From Gentiana macrophylla (taxonomy: Eukaryota; Streptophyta; Magnoliopsida; Gentianales; Gentianaceae), in the NCBI GenBank assembly GCA_026214975.1, contig CM047808.1, forward strand, positions 66,118,583-66,182,582: a stretch of 64,000 nucleotides of DNA, written 5' to 3'. This document shows, piece by piece, positions 44,760-57,255 of the stretch. Position 1 is the first letter of the stretch. Each line of letters begins with the position of its first letter. The notes below the pieces were generated by a model. It saw only the letters and a list, made by a program, of their open reading frames with translations. It was not told where the DNA came from and ran no database searches. The position numbers were made by a program, and so were the translations under genes.

Positions 44760-45674
44760 ATCTTGATTCTTTATCAAGATCAAACCTTTGTTTTTGATGG
44801 TCCATAGTTTACTGAATCACATGCACATTGCCGATGTAGCTCCTCAAAGCATCAACAAAGCAAGATACAAGCCTACAATTAATACTCCAATTCTTAGTTT
44901 GGATGATGATGAAGAAGATCAATAGAAAAGATTGAGCCAAATCAGGTGTTGAGAAGCAAAAGGAAGGATGATCCTAAGGCTGCTGAGTCAAGAAAATCGG
45001 TGGAAAGAAGGAAGGCTACTGAACTTACAAAATCAACATTACCCTACATAATAGATACAAGGAAGATCACTGATATTCTTAAACCTAAGAAGTCTAAACA
45101 ACCAGCAGACTTTGCCAAGCCTGCTGATATAAGTGTTGCTGATGATTCCCATGCACCTACAAAGAAGACAGTTGTAAAAATCTTCATTGAGCAAGTTAAG
45201 GATGCATCTAGAAAAAGAAAGGCAGTAAGCAAAGAGGCACTTGAACAATCCTAGTTTGAATCCCCTGAAATACCACTGAAAAGAACCAAACAAATTGTTA
45301 AGAAAAAGAATGAAACATGGAAAGGGAAAGTATTTGGGAACTTTGGAACAACATAAGGAAGAGGATGAAGATGAGGAAGATGAGAAAGAGCCAACTGAAG
45401 TGGCTACTGAACTTGTACAGACCCCTGCTAAGGTTGATACAACTCAGGTGGAAGTAAGGATGGAACAAACCCCTGCTGAGGAACATACAACACAGAGGGA
45501 AGCAAGTGTTGAGAAAATGGATGTAGTGGATACCATTATTCCTCAAACCTTTTAAAGCCATACTAACAATCTTATATCAGCTGAAGAAACCTTGTCTTAT
45601 CTGGTGGAGACATTTGGAGGTCAGCTTGCTGAGCTTCAACCTACTGAACTTCAACCTGCTACAAGAAAACCAAC
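44760..45674 (+). pseudogene. S1 env-like ORF, middle part
   Basis: Continues the ORF after the solo LTR. An acidic stretch precedes a stop near 44922. The piece 44946-45254 is Lys/Ser/Arg-rich (AESRKSVERRKATELTKS, KKTVVKIFIEQVKDASRKRK). The piece 45295-45555 is highly acidic and holds imperfect repeats of the pattern (V/M)EQTPA(K/E)...TTQ(V/R)E. It is cut at 45674 by an antisense LTR, and the equivalent C-terminal part resumes at 60076. Composition resembles 108-662. Confidence 0.55.
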
Positions 45675-47423
45675 TGTTGGTCCCTTAGAAAGGCTAACAC
45701 AAGTTTAGAGGGGGGTGAATAAACTTGTCACCAAAAACGTAGATTAATTAACAATAAGGTTCAGTTTTAAATTGTGTGGACTTGAGCAGACAAAGATGAT
45801 TCTAAGTCAAGGTGACTTAGACAAAACTGAGTCAACTGGCAGCGGATTATAAGTTTTAGCGTTTATCTGGATCTTGTTGATTCTTTAAGAAAAAGCTGAG
45901 TTTGCTAAACCGAATTCTGGTGAATGTCAGTTTGTGAACTGTGTAGGCTTATAACAATTAGTTTTAGTATGGTGTATAAACGAATATAAATGTTGTAAAT
46001 TAAATAAAAAAATGTAAATGCGTAAAATAATTAGAGTAAGAATTATAGTGGTTCCAGGTGGTGTAATCTTGTCAGTCCACTCTTCCTTTGTGATGTAGGA
46101 GGAAAATTCCACTATAACTTCTTGAGGTAAGCTTTTACAAAAAGTCCAATATGATAGTAGTGTCACTATCTAAACAACTAAAGAAGCTGGTTGGATGGCT
46201 TCTCTTCAAGCTGCTTGAAACACTTGGTCCTTAGAGGTTGTATTGCCTCTTCACCACTACCACCACAAACACAGTCTACCCGATTTGCAAAAGTCACAAT
46301 TGTTCTTGGCAACTCTGACCAGTTGCTTCATTATCTAAACCTTTGATTGAGAATCAAAGTTGGGGTGAGAATCAATAAATTGATTATTGCTTGTGGTTCT
46401 TCAAGATGTCAAAATCTGGATATAATCGATATAGCTTGAACACTTGAAGAAATTCTAGATATGATCTTGTTGAGAGCAAATATGATAGCAATTCGAATGA
46501 ACTGGACTTGTGCACAAAAAAATGCTTGTAATCTTGTTAATTCAGTGCTTTATCCTTGGTGCAAATTCCTCTATTTATAGTGTGACATCCAACGTTCATC
46601 TTGCTTGAATTCGAATTGTATCAATGTCTATATTTTCATATGTCAGGCGTCAGTGACAGTTTTGACATGTCAGTTTGTCATCCAATAACAATCCTTGATT
46701 TTACAACGTTCGAATGTACTTTCAGTTGCTTGGATGGCTGACAATAAAACTGAGTTTCCTGATTTGTTTTATACTGAGTGTGTCAGTTTTCAGTTTACTA
46801 ACTGACTTAGAGCATTAACTGAGATTTTACTCTTCCTTAAAAGTTTAGTACTCTATTTATCTGATTTTATGTGACTGAATCAGATTACACCATTTCTTAT
46901 AAAGATCATCTCAGATATCATTTTCATTAAGATACTTAGGTCTTCTTTCAAGATCCATAAAGTCATTTCAGGCCATCACAGACTTTCCTGAATTATAGCT
47001 TTACAGTCTCGGCTTACTATCTTCATAACTGAGTTTGAACCCTCAGTTCTTCAATCTTCCTTGTCTGAGTCTGTGTCCCTCATATCTTCAAATACTGAGT
47101 TTTTCCCTCAGCCTACAGCTCTAGATAAGTCAACCGAGTCTGTGTCCCTCAGCGAACTTACCTTCTTCAGTTCTGAGTGAGTCATCAGCTCTAGGTGTAT
47201 ATCTTCAGTCTTATGTTTAATTCCAGTTTTCTAGACGATTTCCAGTTTTTACTTTTACGACACTTCTATCTATTACAGTGCTTGTCTGATATAACATATA
47301 CAATTATCAGACTCTAGTAGAACTTATACATTTATTTCTAGACATCTTTTAGCTTCCCACTATAACAGCTAGCTTCAACACTACATCAATTGGTGTAAAC
47401 AAACATATACTTATATGAGATGA
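45675..47423 (-). repeat. S2: antisense Sirevirus-like 3' LTR, main part, split by gypsy-2
   Basis: Begins TGTTGGTCCCTTAGAAAGG like the solo LTR at 43000, to which it is closely similar throughout. It is interrupted after GATGA (47419-47423) by gypsy-2 and finishes at 58853-58884. On the minus strand it follows a PPT, so it is a 3' LTR. Confidence 0.85.
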
Positions 47424-49014
47424 TGTTGAGGCCATATTTATATGATTATTAAGGGTGTATTTCATTATTATTTTTCCCACATTTGCACAATTTACATGAG
47501 AATTAAGGGTTTAAGTGTAATTATTTAATAAAGATGATTTTAAGAGGGTTGTATGCAAAATTGATGATTTTAAGTGTTGATTTAATGGAATTATTATTAT
47601 TTGGATTTTATTACATTTTTGCATTGTTTATTTATCATGTAGGAGTTAATTTTCGTGCATATAAAGAGGATAAATGAAGCTCAAGTCGAATTATAAGAGA
47701 TAGAGTTGGAATTGGCTTGAAGAAATTGGATAAAGATGATGAAATCCGACCTCGGCATCTTGGGCGAAATGTTAAGATGCAGTCCATTCCAGGCAGGCGT
47801 TTGATAAAGCAAGCGGGCGTCGGAATTGTGTTTTACATTCGAGAGTTTCAGACGGAGGATGAACGAAGCGTTTACTCAGCGTCGAGCATTACGGGCGGGC
47901 GTCCATAAGACCAGGCGGCGTCCGTTGCCGACTTAACCCTAACCGACTCAAAACTCTATAAATATAGCAAAGCCCCAACCCTAATTGATATACCACATAA
48001 TTGAGATCGCAAATTCACCAAAAAGCTGCGGCGAGAGAACCCTAATTTCACAGAGATGCAAATCTCCCAACCAACAATCATCTTCAACATGATTGTTGGC
48101 TAAATACTATGCGAGTGAGTCGACGGAGGAAGCCCATCATCAACGCAACCAACTAGAGTTCGATGCTTTGTGTTAGTGAGTTTAATTTATAGTTTTTCAT
48201 CACTTTGGATCTTTGTTTTGTATTGATCATGTTTTGTTGGAATTAACAATTTGATGAAACGATTTATCTTTATCTATATGCTTGGATCTATGTATGAAAA
48301 TATATTGGTTTAAGTTTTATTTCGTTCAAGTGATGCAATTACTCGTGTTTTAAGAGATTATGCATGATTAGTTGAGTAAGAGTTTGGAAACAACCTCGTG
48401 ATTTTGTGTTGATTGTATGTTTAGTTTATTTGAAAAGATAAACGAAACCCTAGAATTTGATTGAAGATATTTAATTGGATTAGTGAATAAATCACCACTA
48501 AAAACTACATCTTAGATCACCATCTAGTTGGGGTTGTTGGTTGATGGGTGGATTCGTTGCCTCATTGTGTTTTCCTTTATTGTTTATTAATCGAATCATT
48601 AGTTTAATCTTTAGTGTAAGTTCTAGTTGATAAACCCTAGTTTCCTCTTTGTTTTTACGCAATTTTACGCTTCATTCATAATCGGGCGCCGTCCCGCAAT
48701 AGCGCCTTCGTCCAGATGATTTAGTTTTCGACGCCGCTCGTTCACTTTAGTGAGCGCTCGTCTGGCTTTCTGTTTTCTTATTTTTCTTGCTTGTTTATAC
48801 TCTTGTTTTAGTTTTAATTCTTAGGTTTAGGTTTTAGTTAGTTTTAGCCTTAGTTTAGTAGTTTAGTTAATAATTGTGACATAATCGTTAAAATAATTGT
48901 TCCTTGATCCGATAAACATTCCACTCCCTTAGGACGACCCGTAAACACCTATACTACGATCCTTATACTTGGGGTGTTTCGGTTTATAAATTTAAAACAC
49001 GTTTTTACCGAACA
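47424..49014 (+). repeat. Gypsy-2 5' LTR
   Basis: 1591 bp, TGTTGAGGCC...ACCGAACA. TATA box TATAAATA at 47957-47964. GACGGGCGTCC-like words lie directly upstream (about 47785-47930) and others at 48690-48770. The first 330 bp or so match the 3' LTR almost perfectly, while the GC-rich motif zones differ by many small indels. Confidence 0.93.
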
Positions 49015-49020
49015 AGTTTT

Positions 49021-49038
49021 TGGCGCCGTTGCCGGGGA
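49021..49038 (+). other. Gypsy-2 primer-binding site
   Basis: TGGCGCCGTTGCCGGGGA, 6 bp after the LTR, the tRNA-Asp type typical of Athila-like elements. Confidence 0.9.
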
Positions 49039-49649
49039 GTCGGTAACGCTTGTCGGATTCTTCTAGGTGCAATTTTTATTTCGGTACTATTTTTTTTTTA
49101 GGTAATAATCTAATTGCTACGTTTTATTTTTATTTTTATTTTATTTCACTTTATCATAGTTTAGATTTTCGATTTTATAAATTTGATTTTAATTATTTTA
49201 GTTTTTATTTATTTATTTTATGTTATTGGTCGCATTAGATTTTTTTTATTAGTTTCGAAGCCTTAGATTTAGCTTAGATTGCCTTAGATTTTAGATCGTA
49301 TAAATATATTGCCTTAATTATTACTATTTTAGGTTTTTATTTTCTTTCCTGCTATTCTTTTACGCATCGTTTAAGTGATCAGACGGCGTCTGAACTACCA
49401 AACGCCGTCGTCCGACCTCTAAACACCCGTTTCTCCCCAATCTGTCTTACGAACGCCGCTTCGATGATCTCAACAGCGTCCACTTCGAAATCCTCTCTCG
49501 AGCAGCGTTCACTCATACTGAACGCCAGTTCACTCTCTTCAATTGACACTTCTTTTTTCTTTTCTCCCTCTAAACCATCTAACCTTTTTCTAAACCTATT
49601 CTAATCAACCCCAAAGGGTTGATTTCTTTCTTTTCCTTTCTTCCGGTTT
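49039..49649 (+). other. Gypsy-2 5' leader with motif array
   Basis: No gene. T-rich to about 49370, then GACG/CGTC-like words from 49380 to 49510 (for example CAGACGGCGTCTG and AACGCCGTCGTCC), placed as in gypsy-1 between PBS and gag. Confidence 0.55.
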
Positions 49650-51640
49650 ATGCAAACGAGAAGTAAGAAGGACTTCGATCTTTGATCCCGAGCACGAACG
49701 ATCTATCCTTAAAAGAAGGCTTCTTCCGATTTGGATAAAATGGCGGATCAAGATCCACCAATTCCAAATCCCGATCCCCAAGCTCGATTAAATTTACTCC
49801 TTCAACAAATGCAAGCTCTGCGGCAACAACGAGAATCGACAAGTGGCATAAATCAACAACTTCAACAATTCCGCCAAAACCAACTTAATCAATCTGAACC
49901 AGACCCCTACACTCCATATCTAAACCAAGATTTTCTCGAGGACATAGACTGTCGTCCTCCCGACATGGGAGGAAGCGAACTTTGATCTAAAGAACGGAGT
50001 AGTTGCTCTAGTTCGAAATAGCTCTTTCCATGGTGCGCTCGAAGAAGATCACACGACTTCTTGTCCACATTCGTACAAATCGTGAAGCGAGGCCATTATC
50101 CTGGTGTTGATTCTGAGATCGTAAAGTTGAAGCTATTTCCTTTTGCTTTAAAAGGTGAAGCAAGCAGATGGTTTAAGTCGTTAGCACATCATTCCCTCCA
50201 TACATGGAATGATGTCAAAAGAGCCTTCGCTCTTAAGTGGGTTTCACCAGGCAAGATTATGGAAATGAAACGGGAAATAGCTACGTTTGAGCGGTTTGGA
50301 GGATGAGGCTGCTTGGCAAGGCTTGGGAGAGATTAAATCATAATGAGGAAGTGCCCCAATCACGGATATGACAGACATGAGTTGTTGGAACTGTTTTACA
50401 GAGGTGTCTCTCAACCTAATAGAGACTATCTTGACTCCACAGCTCATGGATCCTTCTTAGGGGGAGGTGATGAGACTGCCTATAGAGTGGCTGAGACAAT
50501 AGCCAAGAACAATATGTGGTCGACTCCTAAGAAGACCAATATTGTTAAGAAAGAAGGTCACTGCAAGCAATCTGATACACAAATCGTTGGTTGCTCGGAT
50601 GGAATTGATAAGCAAGCGGTTGGCCAATCTTGAGATCGACCTTTTCCGATTCAAATTATCTTGAAACTCGAGCGAGGATCGAGATGACGGAGGAGGTAAA
50701 CCTAATGGATAATCAAAACCAACCCTTCCGAAACTTCAACCAGAACCAGAACTATTCAGGATTTCAAAGACAAAACTTCAATCAAGCCAAGTTACCACCT
50801 GGACCTTCAAATTCGAATTCTTTCAACTCAAACTATCAAAGGACAGCTCCTAACTCCCAAAGGCCTCAAGGTGGCTGGAATCAAACTCAGAACAACAATC
50901 ATACCACCTCATGTGTCCCTCAACACAAATTCGATGAGCTGGTAGACATGGTGAAGACTCTGTCTACTAGTGTTAAAGCAATTGAGAGACAAGTTGGTCG
51001 GGATAAGCGGACCGGCAAGCAGCGGACCTCACGGTAAACTTCCGAGTTATACCGAGAGAAATCCAAAAGCTGATGTGAATGTTTGCACTGCCATTACACC
51101 ACAATGGGAGTATGGGCAAGAAGAGGAGTTGAACGAAGTAACTTTGAGAAGTGGTAAGAAGGCTGGACCCGGCAAGGTGTCGGAAAGCAGTAGCCCCTCC
51201 CGACGCCATGAGTTCGGAGGGGAAATCGAAAAACCACATGCCAAGAAAGCAACGATGATGAGCTTAGTGACAATTCTTCGTGGACGAAAATAATTACGAT
51301 GAAGAGGAAAGGAAGGAGAGTCGGAGGTCGTACTTTGTACTAAAAAAGAAAAAGGAAGAAAAGTTTGTGAGATGGAAGGATAAGGAGGATGAGGCGATAA
51401 AGAATCAGAGCCACGAAGAATGATAAAGCCCTTCCTTATCCCCAAAAAGGAAAGAAAAGCCCTCACTAATGACAAGCGGTATGATGGGGTGAGGAGGATA
51501 CTTAGGGACACTAAAGTGAGTATGCCCTTAGGCGAGGTATTGTCTCAAATGCCTAAATGTACTAAGTATCTTAAAGAATTCTGTGGGAGCAAGAGAAAGC
51601 TTGAGGGGATGGTGAAGAAGTATTTCTGAGAAGATTGCGC
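49650..51640 (+). pseudogene. Gypsy-2 gag and gag-protease linker
   Basis: The likely start is MQTRSKKD at 49650, broken after 11 codons. MADQDPPIPNPDPQARL (49740) and a Gln-rich stretch follow. The gag core lies at 50061-50306 (LKLFPFALKGEASRWFKSLAHHSLHTWNDVK) and 50343-50633 (CPNHGYDRHELLELFYRGV). The Asn/Gln-rich part is at 50705-50930, then FDELVDMVKTLSTSVKAIERQVG and LPSYTERNPKA (51040). The linker MPLGEVLSQMPKCTKYLKEFCGSKRKLEG (51510-51610) matches gypsy-1. At least five frame breaks. Confidence 0.85.
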
Positions 51641-52330
51641 GATGGTTTCACGAAAAATTGTCATTAAGCGAGGTGACCACTGCGGACCTTCAATCTCCCG
51701 TGAGATTGAGGGCCATTTGTTCGAAAATGTATTATGCGACTCGGGGCCTCTATTAATGTGATGCCATTAAGCGTATGCAAAAGCTCGGGCTAGACAAAAG
51801 AATGCGAGAACGCCCCATTTCTCTTCGGATGGTAGACAAATCTAGTCGCATCTTGCGGCCGGTTGTGTAGCTAATGTTCTTCTTCAAATTGAACATTTGG
51901 TCTTCCCTACCGATTGGTTATTCTAGACTATCCACGACAAGGAGATGCCTCTAATTCTAGGCCGAACCTTTTAGACACTTCTAACGCTCTCATCGACTTA
52001 CGCAAAGGACAAATTACTCTTAGAGTCGGTGACACATCTGTCACCTTCACACGAGGACACATCCCGAAAGAGCCGTAATTGATGAAATATCGTTTGTCGA
52101 AGCCATATATGAGGGCGGAGGAGATGCCTATTATGAAGATGCAATGGAGCTTACGAGAGATAGGTGTTTTTGAAGTCATGGACATTGAGGATCCGGTGAT
52201 CATGGACCATCTTCTAATTCATTTCCAGCCGTAGGCATTGGCGAAGTCATCTTCACTCGCTCATCTGAGCCTGTTATTGAGTTAGAAGCATGGAGATACC
52301 CAAAGAACAAACGATAATCTCAAGGAACTG
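51641..52330 (+). pseudogene. Gypsy-2 protease region
   Basis: The sequence CGACTCGGGGCCTCTATTAA at 51738-51757 encodes the protease active-site D-S-G-A-S-I if one base is allowed for. LRKGQITLRVGDTSVTF-type sequence (about 51995-52050) and the end of the domain follow in other frames. Badly frameshifted throughout. Confidence 0.65.
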
Positions 52331-54018
52331 AGTCGAGAAGACTTCATCCCTGGTGAAGAAGAAGCTCTGATGGGTAGTTGGGACGAGGTAGAATTTTGGA
52401 GAGAAGCTACTCATTGGGAAGTGGATGATTGGGAGGAATTAGCAGAAGAGCTTAAAGATGAAGAGTTAAGAAAAATGATCGATCACAAGAAAAAGGAAGC
52501 AAGTGTTGACCGGAGGATTCCGATGGATGATTTGATCCAGTGCCTTTACTCGGTTGAGCTTGGGAAGATGAGGTGTTCTCATCACAACCACTTCAAGCTC
52601 ATAGGGAGAAAGGTGGTCCGTTAAAGTCTAGTATTGAGCAACCACCTACTGATTTAGAGCTTAAACCGCTTCCAAAACACCTTAAGTATATCTTTCTTAA
52701 GGATAAAGATAAATTGCCTTTGATCATTTCTTCGAAACTCGACCAAGAGCAAGAAGCACAGCTGATAGAAGTGCTTAAGAAAAACATCCTCGCGTTCGGT
52801 TGGCAAGTGGGTGATATCCGAGGATCGGCCCGACATATGCATGCATAAAATCGAGCGGAGGAAGGAGCTAAAAGGTGAGACAACCTCAGTGAAGGTTGAA
52901 TCCGCATATGCAAGAGGTTGTCAAGAAGGAGGTTATAAAGTGGCTCGACATGGGAATCATCTATGCAATCGCCGATAGCGAGTGGGTCACCCTACTCAAG
53001 TTGTGCCAAAGAAGGCGGAATCACGGTTGAAAAGAATGAAAAGGGGGAGGAAGTTGCCTACGTCTCGTGACAGACTCAGAGTCTCAGATTGACTATCGTG
53101 GATCGAATGAAGTCACCGCAAAAGATCACTTCCCTTACCCTTCATTGACCAACTAATTGAAAGACCGAGTGGTCACAAGTATTATTGTTTTCTCGATGGA
53201 TACTCGGTTACTTCGGATAGCCATTGACCCCAATGACCAAGAGAAGACAACGCGTTTACGTGTCCATCTGGTACTTTTGCTTTTAAGTAGAATGCCATTC
53301 GGTCTATGCAATGCACCCGCGACTTTTCAACGGTGCATGTTGGCCATTTTTTATGGACTTGTTGAGAAATGCATGGAAGTCTTCATGGACGACTTCTCGC
53401 CCACGGTGATAGCTTTGATGAAATTTTAAAGAACCTAGATATGGTACTCCAACGGTGTGTTGAGAAAAATCGGTGCTTAATCGGGAAAAATGCCATTTTC
53501 TAGTTGATGAAGGAATAGTTTTGGGACATAAGGTGTCCAATGTTTGGTATTCAAGTTGATAAGGCTAAGGTTGAAGCCATTGAAAAGATGACGTACTCCT
53601 AAGGCAAAGAAAGAGGTACGAGGTTTTCTAGGTCATGTTGGCTTCTACCGGCGTTTCATTAGAGACTTTTCGACGATTGCCAAGCCTTTATCAAATCTCT
53701 TGAAAGAAGATGTAGATTTCTTGTTCGATCTGAAAGTGCAAGGAAGCTTTCAATTGTCTGAAAGATAAGCTTATCGTGCCCCTATTTTAGTAGCACCGAC
53801 CGGACCAAGCCTTTCGAATTGATGTGCGATGCCTCTAATTATGCCGTGAAGCGCAGCTTTTAGGTCAAAGAGTTGATAAAGGTTCAGGCCCATTTATTAT
53901 GCGAGCCGCACCTTGAACCCGGCTCAATGCAATTACACCACAACCGAGAAGGAATTCTTAGTCTGTTGTTTTTGCCATTGACAAGTTTAAAGCTATCTTC
54001 TAGGGTCTCAGTGATTGT
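52331..54018 (+). pseudogene. Gypsy-2 reverse transcriptase and RNase H start
   Basis: The linker 52370-52848 (ELKPLPKHLKYIFL...LPLIISSKLDQEQEAQLIEVLKKNILAFGWQVGDI) is the typical Athila pre-RT sequence. RT proper is fragmented: MQEVVKKE (about 52905), then MPFGLCNAPATFQRCMLAIF and FMDDFS with the catalytic Asp pair (53381-53392), then [17 protein letters not shown] (53640-53690). RNase H starts near 53800. Small indels disrupt almost every 100-200 bp. Confidence 0.8.
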
Positions 54019-55530
54019 ATGGACCAGATCATGCAAACTTTACGCTACCTTATGGATAAAGCAGATGCCAAACCAAGGTTACTTAGATGGATTTTAATTC
54101 TACAAGAGTTTGACCTTGTGATTAAAGATAAGAAAGGTAGTGAGAATATTGTGGCTGATCATTTATCTCGCTTAGTAAATGAGGGTGCAGAAAATCACAA
54201 TGATATAGGCATTGATTTTCCGACTGAGCAATTGATGAAGCTTGAAACGGTTAGGCCGTGGTATGCTGACTACGTCAACTATTTAGCGAGTGGTCATTTA
54301 GAAGACATGACGTATCAGGAGAAGAAAAAGTTCTTTTCTGATCTCAAATATCTCGTATGGGAAGATCCTTATTTGTTCAGAGTCTGTAAAGACGGGTTGC
54401 TTCGAAGGTGTGTTCCTGAGCATGATCAGTGGGATATCTTAGAACAATGCCATAGTGGTCCTACCGGAGGTCACTATGGAACACCGAAAACGGTTGCAAA
54501 GATTCTTCAAGCTGGATTCTACTGGCCAACTCTGTTTAAAGATGCAGAAGCCTTTTGTAAAGGTTGTGATAGGTGCCAGAGAACAGGAAGGCAGAGTAGT
54601 CGGATGGAAATGCCACTTAAGCCCATTCTTGAATGCGAAGTTTTCGATGTATGGGGCATAGATTTTATGGGACCCTTCCCATCCTCATGCGGTAATAAGT
54701 ATATCCTCGTCTGTGTGGACTATGTTTCCAAGTGGGTCGAGGCCATAGCTACTCAAACTAATGATCATAAGGTGGTAAAGAAATTCTTGCAAAAGAATAT
54801 CTTTACTAGATTCGGCTGTCCGAGAGCACTCATTAGTGATGAAGGCACTCACTTTTGCAATGCGCCGCTTGACAAAATCCTTGAGAAGTATGGTGTCAAA
54901 CATAAGATTGGTACACCATATCATCCTCAAACTAGTGGCCAAGTCGAGGTAAGTAACCAGAGCTTGAAAAGAATTTTGGAGAAGACCGTGAACAATAATC
55001 GATCTAATTGGAGTCTGAAGTTGGATGACGCGTTCTGGGCTTATCGTACTGCATTCAAGACCCCGATGGGCACGTCACCCTTCCAAATGGTCTATGGCAA
55101 AGCTTGTCATTTACCTGTCGAACTTGAACACAGAGCTTTCTGGGCAATTAAATTCTTAAATTTTGATAGCCAACTCTGTGGGGAGAAAAGATTGTTACAA
55201 TTGAACGAGCTCGACGAATTCAGACTCCGTGCATACGAGAATGCTAAACTCAGCAAGGAGAGAACTAAGATACTCCATGATGCTAAGATCAAGGACCGAG
55301 AATTCAAAGTGGGTGAAATGGCTTTACTCTATAATACTAGACTTCACCTGTTTCCGGGTAAACTCAAGTCTAGATGGTCTGGTCCCTTTGAGATTCTCGA
55401 GGTTAATCCTAGTGGAGTAATTACTTTGAACGGGTATGGTAATCAAGCTTTTAAAGTGAATGGCCATCGACTTAAGAAATATTTTGGGCAACCAAAGGAA
55501 AAGCCTGAGATTCTTTATTTCCAAAGGTAG
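54019..55530 (+). CDS. Gypsy-2 RNase H end and integrase, open 503-codon frame
   Basis: The only long intact frame in the window. Residues 1-55 are the RNase H end ([21 protein letters not shown]...NIVADHLSR). The zinc domain has H145, H152, C180 and C183. The catalytic triad is D215 (WGIDFMG), D274 (ISDEGTHF) and E310 (GQVEVSNQ), with the canonical 35 residues between the last two. The C-terminal part holds [27 protein letters not shown] and [19 protein letters not shown], ending [11 protein letters not shown] and TAG. The first Met is not an initiation site; this is the end of the Gag-Pol polyprotein. It would integrate cDNA if made, but the upstream frame is broken. Confidence 0.92.
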   Translation: MDQIMQTLRYLMDKADAKPRLLRWILILQEFDLVIKDKKGSENIVADHLSRLVNEGAENHNDIGIDFPTEQLMKLETVRPWYADYVNYLASGHLEDMTYQEKKKFFSDLKYLVWEDPYLFRVCKDGLLRRCVPEHDQWDILEQCHSGPTGGHYGTPKTVAKILQAGFYWPTLFKDAEAFCKGCDRCQRTGRQSSRMEMPLKPILECEVFDVWGIDFMGPFPSSCGNKYILVCVDYVSKWVEAIATQTNDHKVVKKFLQKNIFTRFGCPRALISDEGTHFCNAPLDKILEKYGVKHKIGTPYHPQTSGQVEVSNQSLKRILEKTVNNNRSNWSLKLDDAFWAYRTAFKTPMGTSPFQMVYGKACHLPVELEHRAFWAIKFLNFDSQLCGEKRLLQLNELDEFRLRAYENAKLSKERTKILHDAKIKDREFKVGEMALLYNTRLHLFPGKLKSRWSGPFEILEVNPSGVITLNGYGNQAFKVNGHRLKKYFGQPKEKPEILYFQR

Positions 55531-57255
55531 ATGAGTAAGTGCAGATGTCCCGATTTGTGAGGAGATTCCATCTTATTTCTTTGAGTCGATGATGGCGATG
55601 ACGTTCCTATCCCCACCCGTGAGGTACCTTCTGCGACACTTCGATCATACCACCGTGTCTATGCCTATCATCCGCAAGAACAAGAAGAAGAGAGTCAAGT
55701 GTAGTGTGGAGAAAGGTTTAATGATCTTATTGCGCACTTGACTTGTTGTTGTGGTGAAAATCATTTCACCTAGTAATTCGATTACGATACTAAGGTGGCG
55801 GTAGTCAAACCAAAGTGGCCCGATCCGGGTTGATCTTTTGAACTCGTGTCAAGCTATTGACATTAAAAGAGCGCTCTGGGAGGCAGCCTAGTTTTCTTTG
55901 TTTGTTTTCTTTTCTTAGGTTGTTTTGTTTTATTGTTTTAGAAATAATACTTTAGTTGATGTTGTGTTGTTGGTTATTCCTCCTACGTTCATTGTAAGTG
56001 TTTTGTGTTTTGTGTTGCTCATATACCCCGTGTACCCCGAGATTATATGGTATGTCGAGTGTTGCGAGATACTTTTGAGCGAGTTCACAAGCTTTTATGT
56101 CCAGTGTTGTCTATTCGAGTTGTTATGGTATATTCATGCTCCGCCTGAGCTCCGCTAACTTTCATCCGACAACCACCGTTGAAACCAGCTAAGTTTTCTT
56201 TTCTTTTATATTTGCACATTCTGAGGACATAATGTGATTTAAGTGTGGGGGGGGGGTGTTTGGGTATGTTTTTATGTTATATCCTTTGAAATATGAGTGA
56301 ATTTTTAAATTTCGTCCAAATTTAAATTTTTTTTTTTTTTGTGAGTCTTTTTTGTGAGTCTCGAGCATATAATTTGGAACTAGATGCTTGCTAGTTGTAG
56401 TTTTCTAACGATGATAGTATGTGACTTAGTGAGATAATTATAGCATGTTTTACTTTTATGGAGATAGTTTCGTTTTTCACTCACGAAAGCCTTTGATTTT
56501 GAAGCATGACTTTTGAATTATATCCTTTCATTATTTTTAATGATTCATCTTAGGAAGGTCGGTATAGTTACACCTAAGTTAGACCGTGTGCTGTGAATAT
56601 CATAAAGTTTGAATGTGATAGGTGAGATGTAACTTATGACTTTGGAAAGTGAATAAATAAAGTGAGTAAGCAATTATTAATAAATACGTTTGTCGGAAGT
56701 CAGTCAATGATTGGAGTGAGGTAGGGCGTTATCTTGAAATGTCCTATTCCACTATGATGACCAATAGCTCACGACAAATCGAGTTCTATAGCTACCTTAT
56801 GATTTGAGTAGGTAGGGGATTATCACGAAATGTCCTATTCTACTATGATGGGTAAGAGCTTATTCTGATATGCGTCAAATTTGAAAATTTTGAAAAATGA
56901 TGAGTAAAAATAAAGTAAGTCTTTGTTATCATGGATCTTATACCCAGTAGAACCGCATGATATGCTGTAGGGATTATCCTACTGAGTGCGTGGGAAGGCT
57001 TTGAGTGGAACTATTACTGTCTGTACCTAGGATAGTCATTGGAATTTCTGAGAGGATATTTCTTTGAAAGGCTTGTTAAATTTGAGAATGGCTTGTCACA
57101 CTTACACCGAATCTATCTCTGTGTTGGTATCATTTGCTATAGTTGTTGTATCTTCTGTTACGTGAGTTAGAGATCTATGTGGATTATTTATAAAGTTGAG
57201 CTATAGTTTTGATTGTTTTGTCCGAGGACGTACAAAAAGCTAAGTGTGGGGGAGT
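55531..57255 (+). other. Gypsy-2 3' noncoding region and polypurine tracts
   Basis: No extra ORF here, unlike gypsy-1. It includes CTGGGAGGCAGCC after pol (55877-55890), a first tract TTAAGTGTGGGGGGGGGG (56240-56257) after CTGAGGACATAATG, the conserved repeat pair (56714-56855), and the final PPT AAGTGTGGGGGAG (57242-57254) against the LTR. Confidence 0.75.
56714..56855 (+). repeat. Conserved pair of direct repeats, gypsy-2 copy
   Basis: TTGGAGTGAGGTAGGGCG...GAAATGTCCTATTCCACTATGATG and TTTGAGTAGGTAGGGGATTATC...GAAATGTCCTATTCTACTATGATG, about 90 bp apart. Same order and spacing as in gypsy-1 (4337-4503, minus strand). Confidence 0.75.

Noticed and set aside
51047..51511. Minus-strand 154-aa open frame
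   Set aside because: Shadow of the gypsy-2 gag/linker, which has family-specific patterns on the plus strand.
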